From NCBI RefSeq assembly GCF_036226605.1, contig NZ_CP109000.1, positions 7,808,501 to 7,872,500 of the forward strand: DNA of 64,000 nt. The letters are read 5' to 3'. Positions 17,188 to 25,087 of this stretch are shown here, one piece after another. This DNA is from Streptomyces sp. NBC_00704. GTDB taxonomy: Bacteria; Actinomycetota; Actinomycetes; Streptomycetales; Streptomycetaceae. The notes beneath the pieces were generated by a model. It did no database searches. It saw nothing but the letters and a program-made list of their open reading frames with translations, and was not told where the DNA came from. The position numbers and the translations under genes were made by a program. Every line of letters begins with the position of its first letter. Positions within the stretch are counted from its first letter, which is position 1.

Positions 17188-17838
17188 CTATGCGGCCAGA
17201 CGCATCAGCAATTCCTTGGCACGGGACTGGGCGGCCGTGAGGGCCTCAGCGCGGGAGGCCTCGAAGAGCGGAACCAGGTCGGCCATTGCGGGGACGGTCG
17301 GGGCGAGGGTCAGCTCGGGGACGATGAAGGTGACGTCCAGGCCGAGACCGGTGCCGAGGGCCTGCCGCAGATAGCTCTGCACATAGTCGTTGCCATGCTG
17401 GGGTGTGCCCTGCTGGTACGACCCGCCACGGCTGGTCACGACGACGACAGGCTTGCCTGCGAGCGAGGGCTTCTCGGTCATCGCGGTGCGGCCTACGGCG
17501 AAAACGTGGTCGAGCCAGGCCTTCAGCGTCGAGGGGATCGAGTAGTTGTACATCGGGGCACCGAGCAAGATCGCGTCCGCGGCCTCGGCCTCTTCGATCA
17601 GCCTGGCGCGCAGAGCAAAGGCGGCCTGTTCCTCGGGGGACTGATCCGTGACTGGGGTGTAGCCGGCGTAGTAGGCGGCTGCCTGCAGATGGGGTATCGG
17701 TTCGGCGTCGAGGTCACGGTAGATCACCGTGCTCTGCCGGTGCTCGTTCTCCCATGCCGCGCGGAACGCGGCGGTCACAGCGCGAGAGTGCGAGTTCTCG
17801 CGGTTGAGAGAGGTGTCGATGTGCAACAGCGTGGCCAT
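17188..17838 (-). CDS. FMN-dependent NADH:quinone oxidoreductase / azoreductase
   Basis: A 216-residue flavodoxin-like enzyme of the AzoR/AcpD family, which uses NADH to reduce quinones and azo bonds by two electrons with bound FMN. Visible features: HIDTSLNRENSHSRAVTAAF at the phosphate-binding loop, APMYNYSIPSTLKAWLDHV (family signature), and VVVTSRGGSYQ. Length is typical. The ATG at 17838 has AGGAG 7 bases upstream. Such genes often answer to a thiol or quinone-sensing regulator, but no regulator gene is recognisable in the 990 bases upstream. Confidence 0.92.
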   Translation of the reverse strand: MATLLHIDTSLNRENSHSRAVTAAFRAAWENEHRQSTVIYRDLDAEPIPHLQAAAYYAGYTPVTDQSPEEQAAFALRARLIEEAEAADAILLGAPMYNYSIPSTLKAWLDHVFAVGRTAMTEKPSLAGKPVVVVTSRGGSYQQGTPQHGNDYVQSYLRQALGTGLGLDVTFIVPELTLAPTVPAMADLVPLFEASRAEALTAAQSRAKELLMRLAA

Positions 17839-18677
17839 GACGGTTCTCCTGAGCTCAGTGTCCGCGGCCGGGCGACCGGGACGGTCGCACAACCCGCGGA
17901 GACTTCGTCGGCGGATCAACTGGTGAGTGAGTTGCAGGACCGCCTCTGCGACCGCCCTGCTGTGTGCAACAGCCTGCTTCCTCAAGCAGGGTTGAGGTCC
18001 AGCAGTCGTGATCCAGATCACCGTCCAATGCGGCATCACCTGCGCCCAGGACAGCCCTGAATCCGTCGCTGAGCGCAAAGCCTGCAGTTCTGGCGCGGTT
18101 CGCCGTGGGGGCGTCGTCCCAGGACCAGGACGGTGCCGAAGGGTCAGAGGCGCAGGGTGGCCGTTCGGCCTGGCGGGGGCAGGCGGGGGCTCATGACCGA
18201 CAGGACAGACGTGGCGCGAGCGGGTGCACCAGCCCGGCCGTACCGGCATCCGCCGAGGAGATGGAGTCGGTCGCCCAGGGGGTGTGACTGTCCAACACGT
18301 CAGGCGCAGCGCGGGCGGCCGCCCGGTCGGGCGGCGGGTGGGTGGCTGTTACCCGCTTTCGGGTGACGGCTTGTCGCATGGTGGGGTGGCGTGCCGTGGC
18401 GGACAGGCGCGAAGCCGCGGCCCCTCAAGGGGTATTGGGGCATCAAGCCATCAACCTCGCGCATCCACCAAAGACATGGCTGTTACAGGTGAGAGTCGCC
18501 AAGACTCGTGCAACACGTGACACAAGCCCTTTTTCCCTCGATGCGCGGCGGGCGGCGGACAGAGTGTGTGTGCGCGGTCAGTCCGGCCGCCGCCCGCACA
18601 CCACACCGGCATCCCGACGGCCCTGAACACTGGCGGGGGAGGGTGCCCGCACCATCTGGGGACTTCCCGCTTCTGCT
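17839..18677. other. long gene-free region
   Basis: About 840 bases with no convincing gene on either strand. It contains the azoreductase promoter at its left end. The reading frames present have Arg/Pro/Gly-rich noise-like products. Confidence 0.5.
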
Positions 18678-18831
18678 TCTGTCACCGCCCACCGTCTGGC
18701 CGGCGCCGCGCTCGCCGCCGGCGTCCTCGTGTCGGTGGCGGCGCTGCCGGCGTCCGCGGCTCGACCACCGTCCCGGCCGGGAGAGGGTGGAGATCTCCGC
18801 CGTCCGATCTGCGCCTGGCTGATCCGGTCGA
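18678..18831 (+). pseudogene. signal-peptide remnant of a lamin-tail-type secreted protein
   Basis: One frame reads TAHRLAGAALAAGVLVSVAA followed by LPASAA, a signal peptide. The neighbouring frame continues DHRPGRERVEISAV, as in Streptomyces secreted lamin-tail-domain proteins (ADH..RPGRPTVEISDVQYDSPG). The frameshift and loss of everything after the first residues leave only a stub next to the NADAR gene end. Confidence 0.45.
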
Positions 18832-19959
18832 TCATTGCAGGACGTTCAGCTTGGCGGCGACGAGTTCTGAGCGGGAAAGCTCCAGCAGTCGGCCCATCCA
18901 GTTCCGTCCTTCGAGCCCGTGTTGACCCCAAAAGGTCGATCCGAGCTCGGTGTAAATCAGTCGGGTGGTGCCTGTGGCCATCAGCGTCTCGGCGAACTCG
19001 GGATGTTGCTCGAACTTCGCGCGCAGCAAGCGTGTCATGACGGCGACTCGAACCTGGGGCCAGTCGTTGCGCACGGTGGAATTCTCAGCGAGTTTCTGCG
19101 CGTCATACGGTGTTTCCGCGCCAAGGATCTCAGCCTGTCGTTCTTCGTCGGCGACCGCCAGCGCCCAGTAGGCATGCGCAACGGTGGGATAGGTTCGGTT
19201 GCCCAGGACGATTGGCGCGGGGAACTCATTGCGCAGTACGAGGGTGCCCGGGTTCTCGGGCCAGCCGCGCGGGAAGACCGCCTGGTTGAGATGGACGCTG
19301 CTCTCGACTGGTTCAGTCGGACCGTCGGCGGGTGTCTTCGTCTCGTACTGCTTCCGCGAGTGCTCGCGCTGCGCGAAGTAGTCCAAGGCGGAGGAGTGCA
19401 TCTCGTCGGTGACATCGACGGTGTTTCCGTTCCACAGCTCGATCTGGTTCCCGGGGCCGGTCGCGATCACCTGGAGGGGGAAGTCCTTGCGGTCCATGTC
19501 GCCCAGGGCGTATCTCCGCAGGTGTTCCGGGATGGCTTCGTAAGCTTCACGAACGGTGGTCCGGTTGGCCTCGGTCGGCTGTTCTCGGAAGGCATCGACG
19601 GCGGCGAGGCAGCGGCCGGTGGAGTCCGGACGGCCGTTGAGCCGGTAGATCTCGTCGCGGACCTCGCCGAGCAGCATCTCAGGCGTCAGCTGGCTGTTCG
19701 GCTCGGTGAACTTCCACGAGGCGAGGTGGTGAGCAGATGCCCAGGCGCCTTCGGGCAGGTCGGTGGCGACCCATCCGGAGGCGAGCTTGCCGGCGAAGCC
19801 CTCCAGGGTCTCCAGACCCCAGCAGTCGACCATTCCGTCGGCGTAGATCAGCAGGTCGGTGAGGAAGTAGGTCCCGCCGTTGCGGATGAAGGCGTGCCGC
19901 CACGTGCCCTCGATACGCTCGCCGTCCACGTTCCGCCACGTTCGCTGTCGTATCCCCAT
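18832..19959 (-). CDS. NADAR-domain protein with an additional N-terminal domain
   Basis: A 375-residue protein. The C-terminal half (about 215-370) matches the NADAR/YbiA fold: TYPTVAHAYWALAV, LGAETPYDAQKLAE, VMTRLLRAKFEQHPEFAETL, TRLIYTELGSTFWG and GRNWMGRLLELSRSEL. NADAR proteins cleave N-glycosidic bonds of riboflavin intermediates or remove ADP-ribose from guanine in nucleic acid, and some sit in phage-defence or toxin-antitoxin loci. The N-terminal half (about 1-200; WRHAFIRNGGTYFLTDLLIY, FAGKLASGWVATDLPEG) is a separate domain I cannot name. No DarT-like toxin is next to it. The ATG at 19959 has no clear Shine-Dalgarno and may be used with a short or absent leader. Confidence 0.8.
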   Translation of the reverse strand: MGIRQRTWRNVDGERIEGTWRHAFIRNGGTYFLTDLLIYADGMVDCWGLETLEGFAGKLASGWVATDLPEGAWASAHHLASWKFTEPNSQLTPEMLLGEVRDEIYRLNGRPDSTGRCLAAVDAFREQPTEANRTTVREAYEAIPEHLRRYALGDMDRKDFPLQVIATGPGNQIELWNGNTVDVTDEMHSSALDYFAQREHSRKQYETKTPADGPTEPVESSVHLNQAVFPRGWPENPGTLVLRNEFPAPIVLGNRTYPTVAHAYWALAVADEERQAEILGAETPYDAQKLAENSTVRNDWPQVRVAVMTRLLRAKFEQHPEFAETLMATGTTRLIYTELGSTFWGQHGLEGRNWMGRLLELSRSELVAAKLNVLQ

Positions 19960-20290
19960 GCGCGACAGGGTAGCTGTCCGCACTTCCACAAGATCGGGAT
20001 ATTCCGGCTGGGGTTATTCAGGCAGTTCAGCGTGGGGTTCGCCGAGGCCGATCGGGCGCGGCACCAAGCCGGGAGAAACCGGTTGTCGTGCCATCTCCGA
20101 GACCGTGCTTGAGATCTGACATGGGGTGATCGGTCGGTGACTCGCGTCGTGAACCGTGACCATTGCCTTGAGCCTGAGGAGGTTGAGCGCGACCGTTGGT
20201 CGATTCCCTGGGGCGGTGAAAACAGGCTGATGGCGACCGCGCGCGACTGCCGATGGGATTCGCACCCGCTGACGGGGACCGTGGTGGCGG
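19960..20290. other. intergenic region, nothing firm
   Basis: A minus-strand frame from 20265 to 20014 (83 residues) has no recognisable family and no good ribosome site. The area should contain the NADAR promoter. Confidence 0.4.
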
Positions 20291-20330
20291 ATCAGTGGGT
20301 CAGTGGGTCAGCGGATCAGCGGATCAGCGA
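20291..20330. repeat. five 8-base tandem repeats
   Basis: Five consecutive copies of (A/G)TCAG(T/C)GG, the last ending in A, cover the stop of the Rv1733c-like gene and the bases after it. The function is unknown; it could be slippage. Confidence 0.75.
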
Positions 20331-20944
20331 GACGTAGTCCACCGAGGGGCGACATCGGCCCAGGCCGCGTCCCACTGGGCGACGTTGTGCTGCTCCAGCC
20401 TGCGGTTGGCGTAGCTGTAGGCGGCAGCGCCGAGGAGCGGGACGGCCAGGGCGGCGAGAACGGCATAGAGCATGGTGCGGTTGCGGACCTGTTCCGTGGT
20501 CAAGGGCGGATCGGTGATCTTTCCTTCGTCGTTCACCCATACGTGGACGGTGCTGCCGGCGGCCAGGGCGGGTTCGACGTCGGTCTTCGCAGTGCGGGTG
20601 TGGCCGTGGGGGTCGGTGAAGCGAACGGTGGCCGGGTACAGGGTCTTCTTCGCCTCGTACGATCCCGGCTCTGGATGGCGGGGGGCATCGTGGACCAGTA
20701 CGGCGGTGGTGTGGTGCCGGGTGGCGGCCTGGTGCCGGGCGGTCTCCTTGTGATGGCGGTAGGCGGTGTCGCCGATGAGGAACATGGCGGCGGGGGTGGC
20801 GGCCAGCACAGCCAGGAACAGGCCGACGGCGATCAACCCCTCTGCAAGATCGGTGCGACGGCGCAGGGGATTGCGCCGCCACCGCCACAGCAGCGTGTGC
20901 GGGAGTTCGTCGGGAGGGTTTGCCGGGGGATTGACGCGGGCCAC
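20324..20944 (-). CDS. Rv1733c-type membrane protein
   Basis: A 206-residue protein with two membrane segments (about 35-57 and 158-177) around an extracytoplasmic domain containing YPATVRFTDPHGHTRTAKTD and STVHVWVNDEGKITDPPLT. This layout and the C-terminal WDAAWADVAPRW are typical of Streptomyces relatives of Mycobacterium Rv1733c, a DosR-regulon membrane protein of unknown biochemical role. The GTG at 20944 has AAGGAG 6 bases upstream. It is the last gene of a four-gene minus-strand row with the MreB-like and two DksA-like genes, divergent from a two-component system. Confidence 0.85.
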   Translation of the reverse strand: MARVNPPANPPDELPHTLLWRWRRNPLRRRTDLAEGLIAVGLFLAVLAATPAAMFLIGDTAYRHHKETARHQAATRHHTTAVLVHDAPRHPEPGSYEAKKTLYPATVRFTDPHGHTRTAKTDVEPALAAGSTVHVWVNDEGKITDPPLTTEQVRNRTMLYAVLAALAVPLLGAAAYSYANRRLEQHNVAQWDAAWADVAPRWTTSR

Positions 20945-21000
20945 GGTGTCTCCTTCCGCATGAACGTGGCACCTGGCCGGGCGCTTGCCGAGGTGGTGGG

Positions 21001-21807
21001 TCAGTGGTGCTGCGTGGTGGTGGAAGGGTGGGCGTGGGCGGCTTGGAGGAGTTTCGCGGCGCCGCGGACTGCGGCGGTGTGGGGAGAGGGGAGGGACAGG
21101 GCGGGGGCGCGGAGCCGGCGGCTGAGGGGGTACGTGATATCGGGTCGTAGCGCGCCCCCGCCGGCGAGGAGTGCACCCCGCTGGAGGGCATCGCGTGTCT
21201 GGGAGGTGCGGTCCTGGTTGGTCATGGCGGTCACCATGGCGACGACCGCGTCGGCGATCTGCGCGGGCGGGGTGAGGCTGTCCAGGTCGCTGGTGCCCAG
21301 GGCGGTGTGGCGGGCGTCGGTCACCGCGCCGTCGGTGAGGAGCGTGACCTCAGTGAGGTGGGCGCCGATGTCGACGACGAGCAGAGGACGGGCCAGGTCG
21401 GCGTCCGCTGCCACCGCCACCGCACGGGCGGTGGGGACGGTCAGCACGGTGCCCGGATGCAGGACGTCCACTGCGGTGCGGGCTTCGGCCCGGTAGGTGA
21501 TTCCGCCCAGGACGGGCGTGGTCAGGATGAGCAGCGGGCGGCCGAAGCGGGGCAGACGGTGGCCGAGCAGACGGTCGAGCATCCGCGCCGTTCCGGGAGT
21601 GTCGACGATCGCCCCGCGCTGGACGGGATACACGGCACCGGTGCCCGGGACGGTCACCGTGGGCACGTCGAGGATCATGCGCCGTCCGGACATCCAGGCG
21701 CGGGTTCGGGCGCTGCCGAGATCGAGGGCGATGCCCGTGCACTGTCGGCACCAGGGCCACGGACGGTGCCGGGCGGTCGTGGGACGAGGGCTGGGGGCGG
21801 TGGTCAT
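21001..21807 (-). CDS. short MreB/Mbl-like actin-family protein
   Basis: A 268-residue actin-fold ATPase homologue. Visible motifs: phosphate 1 GIALDLGSARTRAWM, phosphate 2 LLVVDIGAHLTEVTLL and the adenosine motif GALLAGGGAL. It is about 70 residues shorter than MreB and its order of conserved blocks is MreB-like (TVTVPGTGAVYPVQRGAIVD, TARAVAVAAD, LTPPAQIADAVVAMV). The normal MreB cluster partners are absent. The ATG at 21807 overlaps the TGA of the upstream DksA-like gene as ATGA, so the two are translationally coupled. Its role in this setting is unknown; a cytoskeletal or chaperone-like ATPase is possible. Confidence 0.85.
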   Translation of the reverse strand: MTTAPSPRPTTARHRPWPWCRQCTGIALDLGSARTRAWMSGRRMILDVPTVTVPGTGAVYPVQRGAIVDTPGTARMLDRLLGHRLPRFGRPLLILTTPVLGGITYRAEARTAVDVLHPGTVLTVPTARAVAVAADADLARPLLVVDIGAHLTEVTLLTDGAVTDARHTALGTSDLDSLTPPAQIADAVVAMVTAMTNQDRTSQTRDALQRGALLAGGGALRPDITYPLSRRLRAPALSLPSPHTAAVRGAAKLLQAAHAHPSTTTQHH

Positions 21808-22175
21808 CGGTCGGCCTCTCTGACCTGTTGGCAGGGGGCGCAGTAGCGGGCCTGCGGCACGATCATCAGCCGCTCGCGGGCGATGGGGCTGCGGCACAGG
21901 CGGCAGGTGCCGTAACGGCCCTGGTCCATCCGTGTGAGCGCCGCTTCGACGTCGGCCAGGACCATGCGTGCGGAGGCGGCGAGTGTGACGCGGACCTCGA
22001 TCTGGGAGGCGGCTTGCCGGTCGCGGAACGCGTCGGCGCGGGACGTGGCGGCGGTGGAGAGCTGGTGCAGCTGTTCCTGGCGGAACAGGCGCTGTTCGTG
22101 CAGGTTCTCGCGCAGTGCGGCGAAGTCCTCAGTCGACAGGTCGGTGTTGCGGTCGTCGATGATCTGGTGGTTCAC
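21804..22175 (-). CDS. TraR/DksA-type zinc-finger protein (second copy)
   Basis: A 123-residue protein with a helical N terminus and a C4 zinc finger: C91 and C94 (CRLCRSPIARERL), C112 and C115 (YCAPC). The GTG at 22175 follows AGGGGGTG. A longer upstream frame would run through the 3' end of the neighbouring DksA-like gene in another frame and is not credible. It is coupled to the MreB-like gene through an ATGA overlap and follows a sister DksA-like gene by about 50 bases, so all belong to one transcript. It should bind RNA polymerase or a partner in stress conditions; this is inference from family. Confidence 0.88.
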   Translation of the reverse strand: MNHQIIDDRNTDLSTEDFAALRENLHEQRLFRQEQLHQLSTAATSRADAFRDRQAASQIEVRVTLAASARMVLADVEAALTRMDQGRYGTCRLCRSPIARERLMIVPQARYCAPCQQVREADR

Positions 22176-22224
22176 CAAGTCACCCCCTGGGCAGGGCGGG
22201 AGAGGGAGGTCGGACGGGTGGTTG

Positions 22225-22551
22225 TCAGACGGCGTTGCGCTGGCAGGGGACACAGAACGGGGTGTAGGGCAGGATTTCCAGGCGTTCGACCGGAATCGGC
22301 CTGGTGCAGTGGCGGCAGATGCCGTAGCTGCCGTCTTGGACGCGGGCGAAGGCGGCCTCGACCTCGGCGAGGACACGCTGGATGGTTTCCTTCTGCGTGG
22401 GCATCACCTGTTCGTCCGCGTCAGCTCGAGCCTCGCCGATGGCCCGCAGCTGAGTGAGTCGGGAGGCCCGTTCGTGTTCGAGGCGCTGCAGGGCCTCGTG
22501 CGCCGTCAGCCGTTCGGAGCCGGCTTCGGTCTGGGGCGTATCGAGTGACAT
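22225..22551 (-). CDS. TraR/DksA-type zinc-finger protein (first copy)
   Basis: A 108-residue protein with a helical hairpin region and a C4 zinc finger: C79 and C82 (CRHCTRPIPVERLEILPY), C100 and C103 (CVPC). AAGGAA lies 5 bases ahead of the ATG at 22551. It is the first gene of the row DksA-DksA-MreB-like-Rv1733c-like. Its promoter region (22552-22892) is shared with the divergent histidine kinase and has unusual repeated GCCCAT elements. Confidence 0.9.
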   Translation of the reverse strand: MSLDTPQTEAGSERLTAHEALQRLEHERASRLTQLRAIGEARADADEQVMPTQKETIQRVLAEVEAAFARVQDGSYGICRHCTRPIPVERLEILPYTPFCVPCQRNAV

Positions 22552-22669
22552 GGCGATTCCTTCTTTCCACGTGAGGTGGGATGGGCCGGGCGGGCAGCCG
22601 TTGGGGCCAGGAGGGGGGAGAGTCAGGGGGCTGGTTCCTGCCTCTACCGTGGCCGCGACGCGGCGCAAA

Positions 22670-22760
22670 GCCCATCGGGCGCGATACCCATCTGTGGGAT
22701 GGCCCGTGGCCCATCGCGGCGTGGGCAGGCCGGGCGCGGGAAATGGGCATTGGAGCCCAT
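22670..22760. promoter_or_regulatory. cluster of GCCCAT/ATGGGC elements in a divergent promoter
   Basis: In 90 bases there are GCCCATCGGGC, ACCCATCTGTGGGATGG, GGCCCATC and the perfect inverted repeat ATGGGC-N6-GCCCAT at 22743-22760. They lie between the DksA-like operon and the histidine kinase gene. Repeated half-sites on both strands suggest cooperative binding, most simply by the response regulator encoded at 23840-24505. Confidence 0.6.
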
Positions 22761-22892
22761 GGCCGCGTCGGCCGGCAGCGGGCAGCATGGACAGCGGACC
22801 GGTCAGTACCGGCTGGACGCAGCTCACGCTCGGGGTGCGCGGTGACCGACAGTGGAGACAGTGCCGTGTCACACGGAGAAAGGTGTCAGTCG

Positions 22893-23843
22893 GTGTCCCT
22901 GTTCTGGCGGATCTTCGCGCTCAACGCGGTGGTACTGGGAAGCGCCACCGCGCTGCTGCTGTGGGCACCGGTGACCGTCTCCGTGCCGGTGGTCCTGACG
23001 GAGGCGATCATCCTCGTGTCCGGCCTGGTCGTCATGCTGGTCGCCAACGCGGCCCTGCTACGGATCGGACTGGCTCCGCTCGGCCGGCTCACCCGGCTGA
23101 TGGCCACCGTCGATCTGCTGCGCCCCGGGCAACGACTGCCGGAAGGGGGAGGCGGTGAGACCGCCGAACTGATCCGCACCTTCAACGCCATGCTCGAGCG
23201 CCTCGAACACGAACGGGCGTCCAGCAGCGCCCGCGCCCTGTTCGCGCAGGAAGCCGAGCGGCGCCGCATCGCCCAGGAACTGCACGACGAGGTGGGCCAG
23301 AGCATGACCGCGATTCTGCTGTCGCTGGAGCGGGCCGCCGACGACGCGGACGAGCCTCTGCGCGGTGACCTGCGGCAAGTACAGGAGATCACCCGGGGCA
23401 GCCTGGACGAGGTACGGCGCCTGGTGCGTCGGCTCCGGCCGGGCGTACTCGAGGACCTCGGTCTGGTCAGCGCGCTGACCTCGCTGACCGGCGAGTTCGC
23501 CACCCACGTAGGGCTGCGGGTGGTGCGTCGTTTCGAGATCGGCCTGCCCGCGCTGGACCCTCAGACAGAGCTGGTGCTGTACCGCGTCGCCCAGGAGGCC
23601 CTGACCAACGCGGCCCGTCACGCCGAGGCCGGCCAGGTGGAGGTGAGCCTGCGCCACACCGGCGAGGCGGTCGAGCTGGCCGTCGTCGACGACGGCCGCG
23701 GCACCGGGGCGGCCCGCGAAGGAGCGGGAATGCGCGGAATGCGCGAGCGTGCCCTGCTGATCGGGGCCACTCTGGATGTCACCTCCCAGCCGCAGGCCGG
23801 TACGACGGTCCGACTCACCGCGCCCCTCAGGAAGCAGCCATGA
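22893..23843 (+). CDS. NarL-type sensor histidine kinase with HAMP
   Basis: A 316-residue membrane kinase: two membrane segments (about 4-22 and 27-50), a HAMP-like linker (LLRIGLAPLGRLTRLMATVD), a HisKA_3 dimerisation helix with the phospho-accepting His in AQELHDEVGQSM, and an ATPase domain (N-box EALTNAARHAE, G-boxes DDGRGTG and GMRGMRERA). The GTG at 22893 is chosen because GGAGAAAGG lies 9 bases upstream and family members begin SLFWRIF. In-frame GTGs further upstream (22842, 22866) are possible. The very short extracytoplasmic loop suggests membrane-intrinsic or cytoplasmic sensing. It overlaps the response regulator gene by ATGA. Confidence 0.9.
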   Translation: MSLFWRIFALNAVVLGSATALLLWAPVTVSVPVVLTEAIILVSGLVVMLVANAALLRIGLAPLGRLTRLMATVDLLRPGQRLPEGGGGETAELIRTFNAMLERLEHERASSSARALFAQEAERRRIAQELHDEVGQSMTAILLSLERAADDADEPLRGDLRQVQEITRGSLDEVRRLVRRLRPGVLEDLGLVSALTSLTGEFATHVGLRVVRRFEIGLPALDPQTELVLYRVAQEALTNAARHAEAGQVEVSLRHTGEAVELAVVDDGRGTGAAREGAGMRGMRERALLIGATLDVTSQPQAGTTVRLTAPLRKQP

Positions 23844-24505
23844 CCACGCCGCACACATCCGTCATCCGTATCCTCCTCGCCGACGATCACGCGCTGGTAC
23901 GCCGCGGGGTGCGGCTCATCCTCGACCGGGAGCCGGATCTGGAGGTCGTCGCCGAGGCCGGGGACGGCGCGCAGGCCATCGAACTGGCCCGCACCCAGGA
24001 GGTCGATCTCGCGGTGATGGACATCGCCATGCCCCGGATGACCGGTCTGCAGGCCACCCGGGAACTTCTCGCGCTCAAGCCCGGCGTGCGGGTGCTGATG
24101 CTGACGATGCACGACAACGAGCAGTATTTCTTCCAGGCGCTGAAGGCCGGCGCCAGCGGATATGTGCTCAAGTCCGTGGCCGACCGCGACCTGGTGGCCG
24201 CATGCCGCGCCGCGATGCGCGACGAGCCCTTCCTCTATCCGGGGGCGGTCACCGCGCTCATCCGCAACTACCTCGACCGGGTCCGCCACGGCGAGGAGCC
24301 GCCCGATCAGGTGCTGACCCCGCGCGAGGAGGAGGTCCTCAAACTCGTGGCGGAGGGGCACTCGTCCAAGGAGATCGCCGAGATGCTCGTCATCAGCATC
24401 AAGACCGTCCACCGGCACCGGGAGAACCTGCTGCACAAGCTCGGCCTGCGTGACCGACTGGAACTCACCCGCTACGCCATCCGCGCCGGCCTCATCCAAG
24501 CCTGA
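23840..24505 (+). CDS. NarL/FixJ-type response regulator
   Basis: A 221-residue regulator: receiver domain with acidic pair D15/D16 (LLADDH), phospho-acceptor D61 (AVMDIAMPR) and Lys in YVLKS, then a LuxR-type HTH (LTPREEEVLKLVAEGHSSKE, IKTVHRHRENLLHKL). It is translationally coupled to the kinase at 22893 and certainly its partner. Likely targets are its own divergent promoter, including the DksA/MreB-like operon. Confidence 0.95.
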   Translation: MTTPHTSVIRILLADDHALVRRGVRLILDREPDLEVVAEAGDGAQAIELARTQEVDLAVMDIAMPRMTGLQATRELLALKPGVRVLMLTMHDNEQYFFQALKAGASGYVLKSVADRDLVAACRAAMRDEPFLYPGAVTALIRNYLDRVRHGEEPPDQVLTPREEEVLKLVAEGHSSKEIAEMLVISIKTVHRHRENLLHKLGLRDRLELTRYAIRAGLIQA

Positions 24506-24606
24506 CCCCGCCGACTCCTGAGGGCTCCGGCTGCCCGCTCCCCGGTCGGGGCCTTGAGGCTGCGGACCGCTGTCGGCGGGCCGCCACCAATCGGAAGGGA
24601 GTGGGG

Positions 24607-25017
24607 ATGGCCCGCTTCACGCACACCGTCGCGCGCACGGGTGGATGTGGCTCGGTCGCGGTGTGGACCATCCTGCTCGCCGTTCTCGCCACCCTGCTCG
24701 GATCGTCTGCCCTGGGCAGCCAGCACCCCCGCCTATCGAAGGGCGCGGTGGCCGCCGCCGAGGCCGCCCCGGCGCACAGCGAGCTGTACGCAGACAGAGC
24801 GGACCCTGCCGTCTTCACCGTCTCCGTTCGAAGCCATCGGGACGGCGCCGGCCAGCGTCATGCTCCGCCGGTCTCCACCCCGGCTGCGTTGCCAGGCACG
24901 GGGGCCAACCCGTTCCGGCTCGCACTGCCCCCGCCCCCGGCGATAGGCCCGCCCGCATCGGAGCAACCGGCACACCGATACGGGGTGAGGGCACCACCTG
25001 CGCTCTCCGGCATCTGA
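24607..25017 (+). CDS. small exported or membrane-anchored Pro-rich protein
   Basis: A 136-residue protein with one hydrophobic segment (about 17-37, WTILLAVLATLLGSSALG) and a Pro/Ala-rich, low-complexity remainder ending in ALSGI. The ATG at 24607 has AAGGGAG 5 bases upstream; a GTG at 24601 is the alternative. It lies between the two-component system and secDF on the same strand. No family recognised and function unknown; it is probably exposed outside the membrane. Confidence 0.6.
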   Translation: MARFTHTVARTGGCGSVAVWTILLAVLATLLGSSALGSQHPRLSKGAVAAAEAAPAHSELYADRADPAVFTVSVRSHRDGAGQRHAPPVSTPAALPGTGANPFRLALPPPPAIGPPASEQPAHRYGVRAPPALSGI

Positions 25018-25087
25018 ACCTTCACCTCTTCTCCCTTCTCGGCCGCGGCCACTGTCCTGGCCGCGGTGTGCCTGCCGGAGGCCCGCT

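Noticed and set aside
22581..22892. Longer kinase start far upstream
   Set aside because: The extension reads as noise through the GCCCAT promoter elements. GTG at 22893 has a ribosome site and a family-like start.
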